Source of the DNA: Planctomycetota bacterium
GTDB lineage: Bacteria; Planctomycetota; UBA1135; GCA-002686595
Reading direction: 5' to 3'
Assembly (NCBI GenBank): GCA_020638875.1
Contig: JACKHS010000039.1
Span: forward strand, 1-21,247
DNA length: 21,247 bases
The first letter of the stretch is position 1, and each line of letters begins with the position of its first letter. The notes below the pieces were generated by a model. That model had not been told where the DNA came from. It saw only the letters and a program-made list of their open reading frames with translations, and did not search any database. Shown in pieces: positions 7,979 to 16,190 of this stretch. Both the position numbers and the translations under genes were made by a program.

Positions 7979-9904
7979 TCAGTGCGCGTGGCCGTGCGCC
8001 GCCCCGCGCCGCCAGCGCCGCGCCAGGCTCGCCCCGAAGAGCGCCAGGAGCAGGCCCGCACAGGTGAGCTGGAGCCAGCGCTCGGCCTCGGCGGGCGGGT
8101 GCCCGAGACGCGCGCTCGGCGCGAGCTCGAGCGCGGCGTAGAGCCCGTCGAGCGCGAAGCCCAGCGCCAGCGTCACCGCCGCCAGCACGCCCAGGTGCAC
8201 GAGCACGCCGCGCTTGCCCAGCGTGCGCGCCATCACCACCAGGGTGGCGAGGTTCGTCGCCGGGCCGGCCAACAGGAACACGAGCGCCGCGCCCGGGCTC
8301 AGGCCCTTGAGCACGAGCGCCGCCGCGATGGGCGTCGACGAGGCCGCGCAGACGTAGACCGGGATGCCGACGACCAGCATCGCGACGAGGCCCGCGCCGC
8401 CGGAGAGCAGCCCGCCGGTCAGCGCCTCCTCGGGCACCAGCGCGGTGATCAGCCCCGAGAGCACGAGGCCCACCGCGAGCGCGCCGGCCAGGTCGTCGAA
8501 CATCTCGACGAAGGCGTAGTGCAGGACGCGCGCGAGGAAGCCGCGCGTGCGCTGCGGCGGCGCGTCGTCGCAGCAGCTCGCAGCCGCGTCGTCCCCGCAA
8601 CAGCTCGCAGCCGCGTCGTCGCTGCTGTCCACAGCGGCGTCGCCGCAGCAGCTCGGCGCGTCGTCGGCACCGCCGCTCGCCGGGTCCGCCTCCGCCGCGA
8701 GCCCGGCGCGCGGCTCGTCGTCGGCGCCGCTGCGCGCGAAGAGCGAGACGCCCAGCCCGGTGAGCAGCGCCGAGAGCACCGAGGCGATCGGGCGCACGAC
8801 GGCCATCAGCGGGTCGAACAGCCCCAGCGTGACGCTGACCGAGTCGACGCCCGTCTCGGGCGTGGCGACGAGGAACGCGCTCGTCGCGCCCTTGCTCGCG
8901 CCCGCGCGGCGCAGGGCGGCGGCGACGGGCAGCACCGAGCACGAGCACAGCGGCAGCGGCGCGCCGACGACGGAGGCGAGCGCGACCGAGCGCAGGTTCT
9001 CGTGCGCCAGGCCGCGCGCCAGCCGGCGGGTCGAGAGCCACTGGCTGAGCAGGCCCGCGGCGAGGAAGCCCAGCACGAGGTACGGCGCCATGGCGAGGAA
9101 CACGTCCCACGAGCCGAGCGCGAGCTCGACCGGCAGGCTCTCGCGCCACGAGTCCTCGAGCTCGTGCGGCACGAGCGCGGTGCTGGCGATGCCCGCGACC
9201 AGCGCGACCAGGCGCGGCGTGCGGCGCTCGAGCTGGTGGAAGACCTCGGGCAGGAGGTCGCACGCGGCGACGTACAGGAAGGTGCCGCACGCGAGGCCCA
9301 GGAGCGACGCGGAGATCTCGCCGCCGCGCGACAACAGCTCCTCGCCCGCCAGGTAACCCAGCGGCGTCGCCAGCGCGAAGGACCCGACGAGCAGCGCGAT
9401 GCGACCGGCGCGCGCGCCGGAGAGCTGCAGCACGCTCGTCAGCGAGAACGACTCGGTCACCTTGTGCCACAGCAGCGGCACGAGCACGAGGCTCTCGAGC
9501 GGCACCGCCGACAGGCCCAGGCCCGCGGTGAAGGCGTGCACGCCGAGCCCGATGTACGTCGACAGCCAGACGATCGCGTGCGGGTCGGGCTTGCGGCCGG
9601 CGCTCGCGCGCAACCAGACCTTCTCGAGCAGGAACAGCCCCAGGAAGCCGAACAGCGCCGCGAACCAGGGCAGGCTGCCGCCGTGGTGCGCGTGGTCGCC
9701 GTGGTCGTGGCCGGCCTCGGCCTGCGCCGCGGCGGCGAGCTCGGGCAGGAGGTGCAGGAAGACCGTCCCGAGGAAGATGCCCGCCGACGCGGCGATGAAC
9801 AGGTGCAGGCCGCCGTGGCCCCAACGCCGCGCCACGGGCGGCAACGCGCCCACCACGGTGGCGGTGACGAGCGCCAGGGAGACGAGGGTCGGCGTGAGCT
9901 CCAT
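7979..9904 (-). CDS. Fusion of ZIP-family metal transporter and SO_0444-type metal permease
   Basis: 641 residues. The N-terminal part (1-245) matches the ZIP family: a His-rich loop (HDHGDHAHHGG, 66-76), a degenerate HxxxDG helix (HAFTAGLGLS, 123-132, with the usual Asp replaced by Ala), the next metal-site helix (HKVTESFSL, 147-155) and the terminal GTFLYVAACDLLPEVFH (207-223). The C-terminal part (265-625) matches the two-lobed permease family of SO_0444-type Cu/Zn efflux proteins and relatives of ArsP: GAPLPLCSCSVLPVAAALRR (314-333) with TSAFLVATPETGVDS in lobe one, and GIPVYVCAASSTPIAAAL (513-530) with LLAGPATN in lobe two. The lobes are joined by an acidic linker (395-450) holding three CC pairs, and the protein ends HGHAH. 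Likely an inner-membrane handler of zinc or a similar metal; direction of transport cannot be told. The family usually has these two domains as separate proteins. Start ATG 9904 has no clear ribosome site. Confidence 0.88.
   Translation of the reverse strand: MELTPTLVSLALVTATVVGALPPVARRWGHGGLHLFIAASAGIFLGTVFLHLLPELAAAAQAEAGHDHGDHAHHGGSLPWFAALFGFLGLFLLEKVWLRASAGRKPDPHAIVWLSTYIGLGVHAFTAGLGLSAVPLESLVLVPLLWHKVTESFSLTSVLQLSGARAGRIALLVGSFALATPLGYLAGEELLSRGGEISASLLGLACGTFLYVAACDLLPEVFHQLERRTPRLVALVAGIASTALVPHELEDSWRESLPVELALGSWDVFLAMAPYLVLGFLAAGLLSQWLSTRRLARGLAHENLRSVALASVVGAPLPLCSCSVLPVAAALRRAGASKGATSAFLVATPETGVDSVSVTLGLFDPLMAVVRPIASVLSALLTGLGVSLFARSGADDEPRAGLAAEADPASGGADDAPSCCGDAAVDSSDDAAASCCGDDAAASCCDDAPPQRTRGFLARVLHYAFVEMFDDLAGALAVGLVLSGLITALVPEEALTGGLLSGGAGLVAMLVVGIPVYVCAASSTPIAAALVLKGLSPGAALVFLLAGPATNLATLVVMARTLGKRGVLVHLGVLAAVTLALGFALDGLYAALELAPSARLGHPPAEAERWLQLTCAGLLLALFGASLARRWRRGAAHGHAH
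8569..8665. repeat. 27-bp tandem repeat encoding CC-rich linker units
   Basis: Stretches 8569-8593 and 8596-8620 match at 24 of 25 bases with a period of 27 bp (9 codons), and a shorter degenerate copy follows at 8644-8665. On the minus strand they encode the SCCGDDAA-type units of the transporter linker. The in-frame period suggests expansion by slippage while keeping the Cys pairs. Confidence 0.75.
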
Positions 9905-10153
9905 GGGCTCAGCGACGGGCGGCGTGGAGGGTGGCGATCATGGCGGCGCGCCAAGCTACGACGCGCGACCGGCCGCGGTCCCGCTTCTCGAGGAGGAATC
10001 CGCGCCAACGTCGAGAGCGCGTTCTCGTAGGGCGGCCCGCCGCGGCCTCCGGTCGCCTTGCCCCCCCCAGCCTCGGGCCCTATCGTCTTCGGCCCCCAAG
10101 CTCCGGCCGCCGCCTCGCGGCGACCGTCCAGCGCCCCGCTCCCTGCGACTGCC
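9905..10153. promoter_or_regulatory. Divergent intergenic region between metal transporter and ABC operon
   Basis: A 249-bp gap separates the divergently transcribed genes starting at 9904 (minus) and 10154 (plus), so promoters for both must lie here. Apart from the mini-ORF at 9909-9941, I could not pick out a confident promoter motif, metal-regulator box or terminator. Confidence 0.4.
9909..9941 (-). CDS. Possible 10-codon leader ORF before the metal transporter
   Basis: ATG at 9941 reads MIATLHAARR and stops at 9909, five bases before the transporter ATG at 9904 and in a different frame. It could allow translational coupling or act as a leader, since the transporter start has no clear ribosome site. 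It has no good ribosome site of its own, and short ORFs arise easily by chance. Confidence 0.2.
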   Translation of the reverse strand: MIATLHAARR

Positions 10154-11086
10154 ATGATCGAGCTCCGCCACCTCAGCAAGCACTTCGGCTCCCTGCGCGC
10201 CGTCGACGACGTGTCCTTCTCCGTCGGGAAGGGCGAGGTCCTCGGCTTCCTCGGCCCCAACGGCGCGGGCAAGTCCACGACCATGAAGATGGTCACCGGC
10301 TTCCTGACTCCGAGCTCGGGCACGGCGCTCGTCGACGGCCACGACGTGCAGCAGGAGCCGCTGGCGGTGAAGTCGCGGCTCGGCTACCTGCCCGAGGGCG
10401 CGCCGCTGTACGGCGACATGACGCCGCTGGGCATGCTGCGCTTCGTCGCCGAGGTGCGCGGCATCCCCGGCGCGCAGCGCAAGGCGCGCATCGACGAGGC
10501 GGTCGGCAAGGTGCACATCGGCGACGTGCTGCACCAGCGCATCGACACGCTGTCGAAGGGCTTCAAGCGCCGCGTCGGCCTCGCGCAGGCCATCCTGCAC
10601 GACCCGCAGGTGCTGATCCTCGACGAGCCGACCGACGGCCTCGACCCCAACCAGAAGCACGAGGTGCGCCAGCTCATCCGCGAGATGGCGCAGGACAAGT
10701 GCATCGTGCTCTCGACGCACATCCTCGAGGAGGTGCCGGCGGTGTGCACGCGCGCGATCCTGATCGCGAATGGCAAGCTGCGCTTCGACGGCACGCCCGA
10801 CGAGATGCAGCGCCGCTCGAAGCGCCACAACGCGGTCGCGCTGACCGTGCGCGCGGGCGGCGGGCACGACCTCGAGGCGCTGCGCGCGATCCCGGGCGTG
10901 GCCGAGGTCGAAGAGCTCCCGGCCGCCGACGGCCTGGAGAACTTCCTGCTCTACCCCGCCGACGGCGCCGCGATCCTCGCGCCGCTCTCGCAGGTGGCGC
11001 ACGAGCGCCGCTGGGAGGTCGACCACCTGACCGTGCAGGAGGGCCGCCTCGACGACGTCTTCCGCCAGATCACCGCCGAGGCGTAG
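10154..11086 (+). CDS. ABC transporter ATP-binding protein, GldA-like
   Basis: 310 residues, a full-length ABC-2 class ATPase. Walker A GPNGAGKST is at 34-42, the signature-region LSKGFKRRVGLAQ at 133-145 (SKGF replacing the usual SGGQ, as in GldA and Nod-type ATPases), Walker B VLILDEPTDGLDP at 153-165 and the switch His at 189. The last ~90 residues are a regulatory tail ending in the common EGRLDDVFRQIT motif. It powers the permease encoded next, at the cytoplasmic face. I chose the ATG at 10154 because the family starts MIELRHLSKHFG; the open frame extends 32 codons further back but that part is not conserved-looking. It is the first gene of the operon running to 15083. Confidence 0.92.
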   Translation: MIELRHLSKHFGSLRAVDDVSFSVGKGEVLGFLGPNGAGKSTTMKMVTGFLTPSSGTALVDGHDVQQEPLAVKSRLGYLPEGAPLYGDMTPLGMLRFVAEVRGIPGAQRKARIDEAVGKVHIGDVLHQRIDTLSKGFKRRVGLAQAILHDPQVLILDEPTDGLDPNQKHEVRQLIREMAQDKCIVLSTHILEEVPAVCTRAILIANGKLRFDGTPDEMQRRSKRHNAVALTVRAGGGHDLEALRAIPGVAEVEELPAADGLENFLLYPADGAAILAPLSQVAHERRWEVDHLTVQEGRLDDVFRQITAEA

Positions 11087-11099
11087 GAGGACGACCCCG

Positions 11100-11843
11100 A
11101 TGCGCAACACCTACACGATCTTCAAGCGCGAGCTGTCGGGCTACTTCGCGACGCCGGTGGCGTACGTGGTCCTCTACGGCTTCCTGTTCTTCGCCTTCGC
11201 CCTGACGTTCCTGCTGGGCAACTTCTTCACCGGCCAGGAGACGGACCAGGCCACGCTGCAGGGCTTCTTCACGTTCCACCCGTTCCTCTACCTGTTCTTC
11301 CTGCCGGAGATCTCGATGCGGCTGTGGTCGGAGGAACGGCGCGTCGGCACGATCGAGCTCTTGATGACGCTGCCCGTCACGGTGAAGGAGGCCGTGATCG
11401 GCAAGTACCTCGCGGCCTGGGCCCTCGCGGGCCTGATGCTCGCGCTGACCTTCCCCATCTGGATCACGGTCAACTACCTGGGCGAGCCCGACAACGGCGT
11501 GATCCTCGCCAGCTACATCGGGAGCTTCCTCATGGCGGGCGCGTACCTCGCCATCGGCGCCTTCCTCTCGGCCCTGACGCGCAACCAGATCATCGCGGCG
11601 ATCACGACCGTCCTGCTCGGCGTCGCGTTCCTGCTGCCCGGCGTGCCCTTCCTCACGCAGCCGCTCTCCGGCATCGCCAGTCCGATCGTCGTCGACACGC
11701 TGCGCTCGTTCAGCTTCCTGGCTCACTTCGAGAGCATCACGAAGGGGCTGATCGACCTGCGCGACCTCGTCTACTTCGGGTCGCTGATCGTCTGCTTCCT
11801 GCTCGCGAACGCCCTGGTCGTCCAGGTCAAGAAGGCCGACTGA
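11100..11843 (+). CDS. ABC-2 type permease, GldF-like
   Basis: 247 residues with about six hydrophobic helices, the size and layout of GldF and related ABC-2 permeases. Recognisable parts are the N-terminal IFKRELSGYFATPVAYVV, the intracellular SMRLWSEERRVGTIELLMTLPV coupling region (conserved EE and GT-E-L) and VIGKYLAAWALAG. The ribosome site GGAGGA overlaps the stop of the ATPase gene and lies 7 nt before the ATG, so the two are translated together. It forms the membrane channel part of the complex with the ATPase; the cargo is unknown. Confidence 0.92.
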   Translation: MRNTYTIFKRELSGYFATPVAYVVLYGFLFFAFALTFLLGNFFTGQETDQATLQGFFTFHPFLYLFFLPEISMRLWSEERRVGTIELLMTLPVTVKEAVIGKYLAAWALAGLMLALTFPIWITVNYLGEPDNGVILASYIGSFLMAGAYLAIGAFLSALTRNQIIAAITTVLLGVAFLLPGVPFLTQPLSGIASPIVVDTLRSFSFLAHFESITKGLIDLRDLVYFGSLIVCFLLANALVVQVKKAD

Positions 11844-11858
11844 ACCGGAGACCACGCC

Positions 11859-13769
11859 ATGAGAACGCTCACCACCTCCCTGCTCGGCCTGGTCGTCCTC
11901 GCCGTCCTGTTCTTCGCCGTCAACCTCGTCGGCGGCATGACGCTCAGCTCCGCGCGCCTGGACCTGACCGAGGCGAAGCTGTACACGCTCTCGCAGGGCA
12001 CCAAGAACATCCTCGCCGGTATCCAGGACCCGGTCACGCTGCGGCTCTTCTACTCCAAGAAGCTCGCCTCGAAGGAGGCCGAAGGCCTCGAGCGCTACGC
12101 GCAGCGCGTCACCGAGCTGCTGCAGGAGTACGAGGCGCGCTCGAACGGCAAGCTGACGCTGCTGCAGATCGACCCCGAGCCGTTCTCCGAGGAGGAGGAC
12201 CTCGCCGCCGAGTTCGGCATGCGCGGCGTGCCGGTCAACCAGGCCGGCGAACGCATCTACTTCGGCATCGCGGGCACGAACACCACCGACGGCGAGGCGA
12301 CGATCCCCTTCGTCGAGCTGCCGCGCGAGAACTTCCTCGAGTACGACTTCACCAAGCTCGTCTACTCGCTGGGCTACCCGCAGAAGCGCAAGGTCGGCCT
12401 GATCACCTCGCTGCCGGTGAACGGCGCGCCGGGCAACCCGATGCTCGGCTCGCGCGGCACGCCGCCCTGGCTCTTCATGGACCAGGTGCGCGACGCCTTC
12501 GACGTGGTCGAGATCGAGCGCGACGCGACCGAGCTACCGGCCGACGTCGACATCCTGCTGCTCGTGCACCCGAAGGGCCTGAACGACCAGCTCCTGTTCC
12601 GCATCGACCAGTTCGCGCTGAACGGCGGCAAGGTGCTGGCCTTCCTCGACCCGCACTGCGACGCGGACACCGAGGGCATCAACCCGCAGGACCAGATGTC
12701 GGCCTTCAGCGCCAACCGCACCTCCGACCTCGGCCCGCTGACCGACGCGTGGGGCTTCGAGCTCGTGCTCGAGAAGCTCGCCGCCGACCGCGAGCACGCC
12801 GAGCGCGTGGCGATCAACAGCGGCGACGCGCCCTACCCGATCTGGCTCAACCTGCCCGCGGAGCTGTTCAACCCGGACGACCCGGTCACGGCGGACCTCA
12901 AGAAGATCCGCATGGCGACGCCCGGCGTGCTGCGCCCCGTCGACGGCGCGGCGACGAGCTTCGAGCGCCTGATCTGGACCGGCAAGGAGTCCATGGAGGT
13001 CGACCGCATGAAGGTCGTCATGGGCCACTCGCCGAGCTCGGTCGAGACGATCCTGAACGAGTTCGTGCCGCTGGAGCAGGAGCTCGTGCTGGCCGCGCGC
13101 GTCAGCGGCGACATCAAGACGGCCTACCCCGACGGCCCGCCCGAGCCGGTCGCCGTCGAGGGCGAGACGCCGCCGCCCGCGCCGGTCGCGCCCGCGGGCG
13201 GCTGGAAGCAGGTCGGCAAGCTGCAGTGCATCGTCGTCGCCGACGCCGACATGCTGGCCGACAACTGGTGGGTGCGCGTGATGGACTTCCTGGGCCAGCG
13301 CATCGCCCAGCCCAACGCCAACAACGCCGACCTCGTGATCAACGCGCTCGACAACCTGAGCGGCAACGAGGACCTGATCGCGCTGCGCAGCCGCCAGAGC
13401 TTCGAGCGGCCTTTCACGCGCGTCGAGAAGATGCGCGACGACGCCGACGCGCGCTTCCGCGAGGAAGAGCAGGCCCTGCAGACGGAGCTCGAGAACGCGC
13501 AGAAGAAGATCGACGAGCTGCAGACCACCCAGGAGGGCGCGGTGTCTTCGCTGATCCTGACGCCGGAGGCGCGCGCCGAGATCGAGCGCTACCGCCAGGT
13601 CGAGAAGGACACGCGCAAGAAGCTGCGCGACGTGAAGCACTCGCTCACCAAGGACATCGAAGCCCTCGGCACGCGCCTGAAGGTGCTGCACATCGTGCTG
13701 CTCCCGTTCGCGCTCGTGCTGTCGACCTTCGCGGCGTACTTCCTCCTCGCCGGCCGCAAGCGGAGCTGA
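11859..13769 (+). CDS. GldG-like ABC transporter auxiliary protein
   Basis: 636 residues. One N-terminal membrane helix (8-27) is followed by the family opening SSARLDLTEAKLYTLSQGTKNIL (30-52), where LDLTE and YTLS are typical, and then a large extracytoplasmic alpha/beta region with GLITSLPV, PADVDILLLVHPKGL and GGKVLAFLDP. A predicted coiled-coil stretch (about 535-605, rich in E, K, R and Q with few prolines) precedes a C-terminal helix (610-630) and the short tail AGRKRS. This is the GldG or ABC-type uncharacterized transport system family. Ribosome site GGAG is 8 nt upstream, 15 nt after the permease stop. In Bacteroidetes, Gld A, F and G support gliding and secretion; in other phyla the role is unsettled. 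Confidence 0.9.
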   Translation: MRTLTTSLLGLVVLAVLFFAVNLVGGMTLSSARLDLTEAKLYTLSQGTKNILAGIQDPVTLRLFYSKKLASKEAEGLERYAQRVTELLQEYEARSNGKLTLLQIDPEPFSEEEDLAAEFGMRGVPVNQAGERIYFGIAGTNTTDGEATIPFVELPRENFLEYDFTKLVYSLGYPQKRKVGLITSLPVNGAPGNPMLGSRGTPPWLFMDQVRDAFDVVEIERDATELPADVDILLLVHPKGLNDQLLFRIDQFALNGGKVLAFLDPHCDADTEGINPQDQMSAFSANRTSDLGPLTDAWGFELVLEKLAADREHAERVAINSGDAPYPIWLNLPAELFNPDDPVTADLKKIRMATPGVLRPVDGAATSFERLIWTGKESMEVDRMKVVMGHSPSSVETILNEFVPLEQELVLAARVSGDIKTAYPDGPPEPVAVEGETPPPAPVAPAGGWKQVGKLQCIVVADADMLADNWWVRVMDFLGQRIAQPNANNADLVINALDNLSGNEDLIALRSRQSFERPFTRVEKMRDDADARFREEEQALQTELENAQKKIDELQTTQEGAVSSLILTPEARAEIERYRQVEKDTRKKLRDVKHSLTKDIEALGTRLKVLHIVLLPFALVLSTFAAYFLLAGRKRS

Positions 13770-13772
13770 GCC

Positions 13773-15083
13773 ATGAGCCCCAAGTCCCTGATCGTCCTGA
13801 CCCTCGTCACCGCGCTCCTCGTCCTGGCCGGCCTGTTCTGGTACGAGCACGACGCCCCGCCGGCCGCGACCGAGGTCGAGGGCCAGCTCGTCTTCCCGAC
13901 GCTGATGGACCGCGTCAACGAGGTCGCCTCGCTGACGGTCGCCACGCCGAAGGGCGAGTTCACCGTCGCGCGTGACGGCGAGACGTGGGGTCTGGTGGAA
14001 CGCGGCGGCTACCCGGTGCAGGTCGACCGCATCCGCGCCGCGCTGCTGGGCCTGGCCGAGCTCGAGACGCTCGAGAAGAAGACCGCCGACCCCGCGCTGT
14101 ACGCGAAGCTCGGCGTGCAGTCGGTCAGCACCGAGGACACGTCGGAGGACGCCTCGCGCAGCCTCACGGCCAAGGCCGCCGACGGCACGGTGCTCGCAGC
14201 GCTGATCATCGGCAAGGGCCGCTCGACCGGCACCGGCGCGACCTACTACGCGCGCCAGCCCGGTCAGGCGCAGTCCTGGCTCGTCGAGGGCGACCGCCCG
14301 CTGCTGCCCGACGAGGGCGACGCCTGGCTCGACAAGAAGATCCTCGAGGTCGCACGCACCGACGTGCGCGCCGCGCGCATCTCGCACGCCGAGGGCGAGA
14401 CGCTGGCGCTCGCCAAGGCGGACGCCGACGCCGACTACACCGTGCTCGACCTGCCGGAGGGTCGCGAGCTGAAGTACGCCTCGGTCGCCGGCGGCATCGC
14501 GGGCTCGATGCAGTACCTCAACTTCGAGGACGTGAAGCCCATCGCCGAGTTCGAGCGCCCCGACGTGCCGATCACGGTCACGAACCTGTGGACGAAGGAC
14601 GGCGCGCGCTACACGGTCGAGGTCTTCGACCTGCCCGACGGCAAGACGTGGGCGCTCTTCCACGCCGCCTACGACCCCGACGGCGGGCCGCAGCTGCCCG
14701 CGCCAGTCGGCCCGCCCGCCGAGGGTGAAGGCGTGGCGAAGGCGACGCCGCGCCCCGAGGCCGAGGTGCGCGCCGAGCTCGAGCCGCTCGAGGCGCGCCT
14801 GTCGCAGTGGGCCTACGAGCTGCCGCAGTACTCGCGCACCAACTTCACCAAGCGCCTCGAGGACCTGCTCAAGCCGCTGCCCGAGGAGGCGCCGGACGAC
14901 GCAGCGCCGACGCTGCCGGGCGACGGCGGCGCGGCGCTCGACGCGCTCGAGGGCGGCGGCGCGGACGCGGCGCCGGTCGACGAGCCGCCCGCCGCCGAGG
15001 CGCCCCGGCCGAAGCGCCGAGCGACGGGCGCTGAGCCGCAGGCCGTCCGGGCCGATGCCACCCACCTGGGGGACCCGCTGTGA
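13773..15083 (+). CDS. DUF4340 domain protein, last gene of the Gld-like operon
   Basis: 436 residues, starting 3 nt after the GldG-like stop, with GGAG 7 nt before the ATG. One N-terminal membrane helix (SLIVLTLVTALLVLAGLFWY, about 5-24) is followed by repeated DUF4340-type beta units: FTVARDGETWGLVERGGYPV, then a run on residual torque-like WLVEGDRPLLPDEGDAWLDKKIL (key residues W and L), and YELPQYSRTNF near the end, a conserved end of the domain. The last ~75 residues are low-complexity Ala/Pro/Glu. DUF4340 proteins typically accompany GldG-like proteins, presumably as an extracytoplasmic part of the same complex. Molecular role unknown. Confidence 0.88.
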   Translation: MSPKSLIVLTLVTALLVLAGLFWYEHDAPPAATEVEGQLVFPTLMDRVNEVASLTVATPKGEFTVARDGETWGLVERGGYPVQVDRIRAALLGLAELETLEKKTADPALYAKLGVQSVSTEDTSEDASRSLTAKAADGTVLAALIIGKGRSTGTGATYYARQPGQAQSWLVEGDRPLLPDEGDAWLDKKILEVARTDVRAARISHAEGETLALAKADADADYTVLDLPEGRELKYASVAGGIAGSMQYLNFEDVKPIAEFERPDVPITVTNLWTKDGARYTVEVFDLPDGKTWALFHAAYDPDGGPQLPAPVGPPAEGEGVAKATPRPEAEVRAELEPLEARLSQWAYELPQYSRTNFTKRLEDLLKPLPEEAPDDAAPTLPGDGGAALDALEGGGADAAPVDEPPAAEAPRPKRRATGAEPQAVRADATHLGDPL

Positions 15084-15098
15084 GCCCCCAGGGCGAGC

Positions 15099-15157
15099 TT
15101 TATCGACGAAATCAGAATATCTACGTGGTAGATATTCGAATTCGATCGATACTCCCC
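15099..15157 (+). promoter_or_regulatory. AT-rich promoter/operator island with nested palindromes
   Basis: This is the most AT-rich stretch I see in the window. A perfect inverted repeat with 10-bp arms (GAATATCTAC and GTAGATATTC, 15115-15124 and 15128-15137, spacer GTG) is followed by the overlapping palindrome TCGAATTCGA (15136-15145) and CGATCG. It ends 7 nt before the ATG of the AbiEi-like antitoxin. AbiEi proteins are winged-helix repressors that bind inverted repeats in their own promoter, so this is a likely autoregulatory operator. Exact -35 and -10 boxes could not be assigned. Confidence 0.7.
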
Positions 15158-16190
15158 ATGACCGACGAGCTGACCCCGAGCCTCCGAGACGCCCTTCAGA
15201 AGCTCGGCCTCCGGCTGCTCGGTCGTCGCGCACCCACGCGGGGCCGGGCGCCGACCTCGGCGCGGAGCTGGGCATCGCGGGCGGCACCCACGCCTACGGC
15301 GTCCGCGTCTGGCGCGGCTCCGGCCCCGCTCCCGCCGGCGGGCCTGCGGACGCAGCGCGGCGACCCGCCGCTGCTGCTGTTCGTCGACCACGTGGGTGCG
15401 GCCCGCGCGGCCGCGCTCCGTCAGGCGGGCGTGCAGTTCCTCGATCGAGCCGGGAACGCCTACCTGGAGGGCGAGGGCTACCTGCTCGACGTCCGCGGCC
15501 ACCGCCAGGTCACGGCGGACGCGCCGCGGCTGCGGCCGTTGAGCGCCGCCGACGCTCGCCTGCTGCTCGTCTTCCTGCGTGACGAGGACGCGGGCACGTG
15601 CACGCAGGTGGAGCTGGCTCGACGCGCGGGGATCGCACAGTCGTCGGTCGGACGCACTCGCGAGCACCTGGTCTCGCACCGCATCCTCGAGCGGCTGGCC
15701 AAGAAGCGCTGGCGTCTCCAGGACCGCGCGCTCGGGCTGCGTCGCTTCGGCGAGTGCTGGCCGACGCTCCTGCGACCAGCTCGCGCCGCGACGGTACCGC
15801 AGCCTGGTCGACGGCAGCGTGCCTGAGGTACTCGCGCACCTTCGAGACGCGCGACTCACCGAGGCGTGCCTGGTCGGCGGTGAGTACGCGGCGGGACGAC
15901 TGACCGACCACTTGCGCACGGAGTCCTTCGCCCTCCACGCCCCCAGCGAGCGCCGCACCGAGGTCGTCTCCGCCCTGCGACTCGCGCCGGACGCCGACGG
16001 CCCGATCGTCGTGCTCGATCGCTTCGGCGCGGGCGATGCGCAGGACGCGGCCGCGCCCGCGGCGGGCGCCGGACCGTGCTGGATTCACCCGCTGCTCGTC
16101 TGGGCCGAGTGCGCGACGTCCGAGGACGAGCGCGTCGCCGCCACGGCGGCGCGGCTCCTGGAGCACCTGCTCGAGGCACGGCATGCCTGA
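15158..16190 (+). pseudogene. AbiEi-family antitoxin/transcriptional regulator with three frame changes
   Basis: Read through several frames, this is a type IV toxin-antitoxin AbiEi-like protein. The ATG at 15158 opens MTDELTPSLRDALQKLGLRL. From about 15222 to 15355 the sensible reading is one frame over (AGGTHAYGVRVWRG). It then returns to the first frame for PPLLLFVDH, GVQFLDRAGNAYLEGEGYLL and the helix-turn-helix-like TQVELARRAGIAQSSVGRTREHLV. Near 15775 it shifts to a third frame (PRRYRSLVDG, ACLVGGEYAAGRLT, CWIHPLLVWAECATSEDERV) and stops at 16190. The order of these blocks is that of AbiEi antitoxins, which repress the operon and neutralise AbiEii. All breaks are single-base events. It is either decayed or mis-sequenced. 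It overlaps the next gene by 8 bp (ATGCCTGA). Confidence 0.75.

Noticed and set aside
8569..8665. Possible CRISPR or mobile-element repeat
   Set aside because: The units are adjacent, in frame and coding, without spacers; they are a protein linker repeat.
7829..10030. 733-aa plus-strand open frame opposite the metal transporter
   Set aside because: Low-complexity Arg/Ala/Gln/Glu sequence, a shadow of the transmembrane gene on the other strand.
12534..15287. 917-aa minus-strand open frame opposite the GldG-like and DUF4340 genes
   Set aside because: Arg/Val/Gln-rich composition with no motifs; the opposite strand has a well-spaced operon with ribosome sites.
15080..15826. Antitoxin starting at GTG 15080 with a 26-residue extension
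   Set aside because: The extension would translate the AT-rich palindromic island and the end of the preceding gene; the ATG at 15158 fits the operator position better.
15776..15826. Programmed ribosomal frameshifting to explain the antitoxin breaks
   Set aside because: There is no slippery heptamer, and three separate shifts in both directions in one gene are not a programmed pattern.
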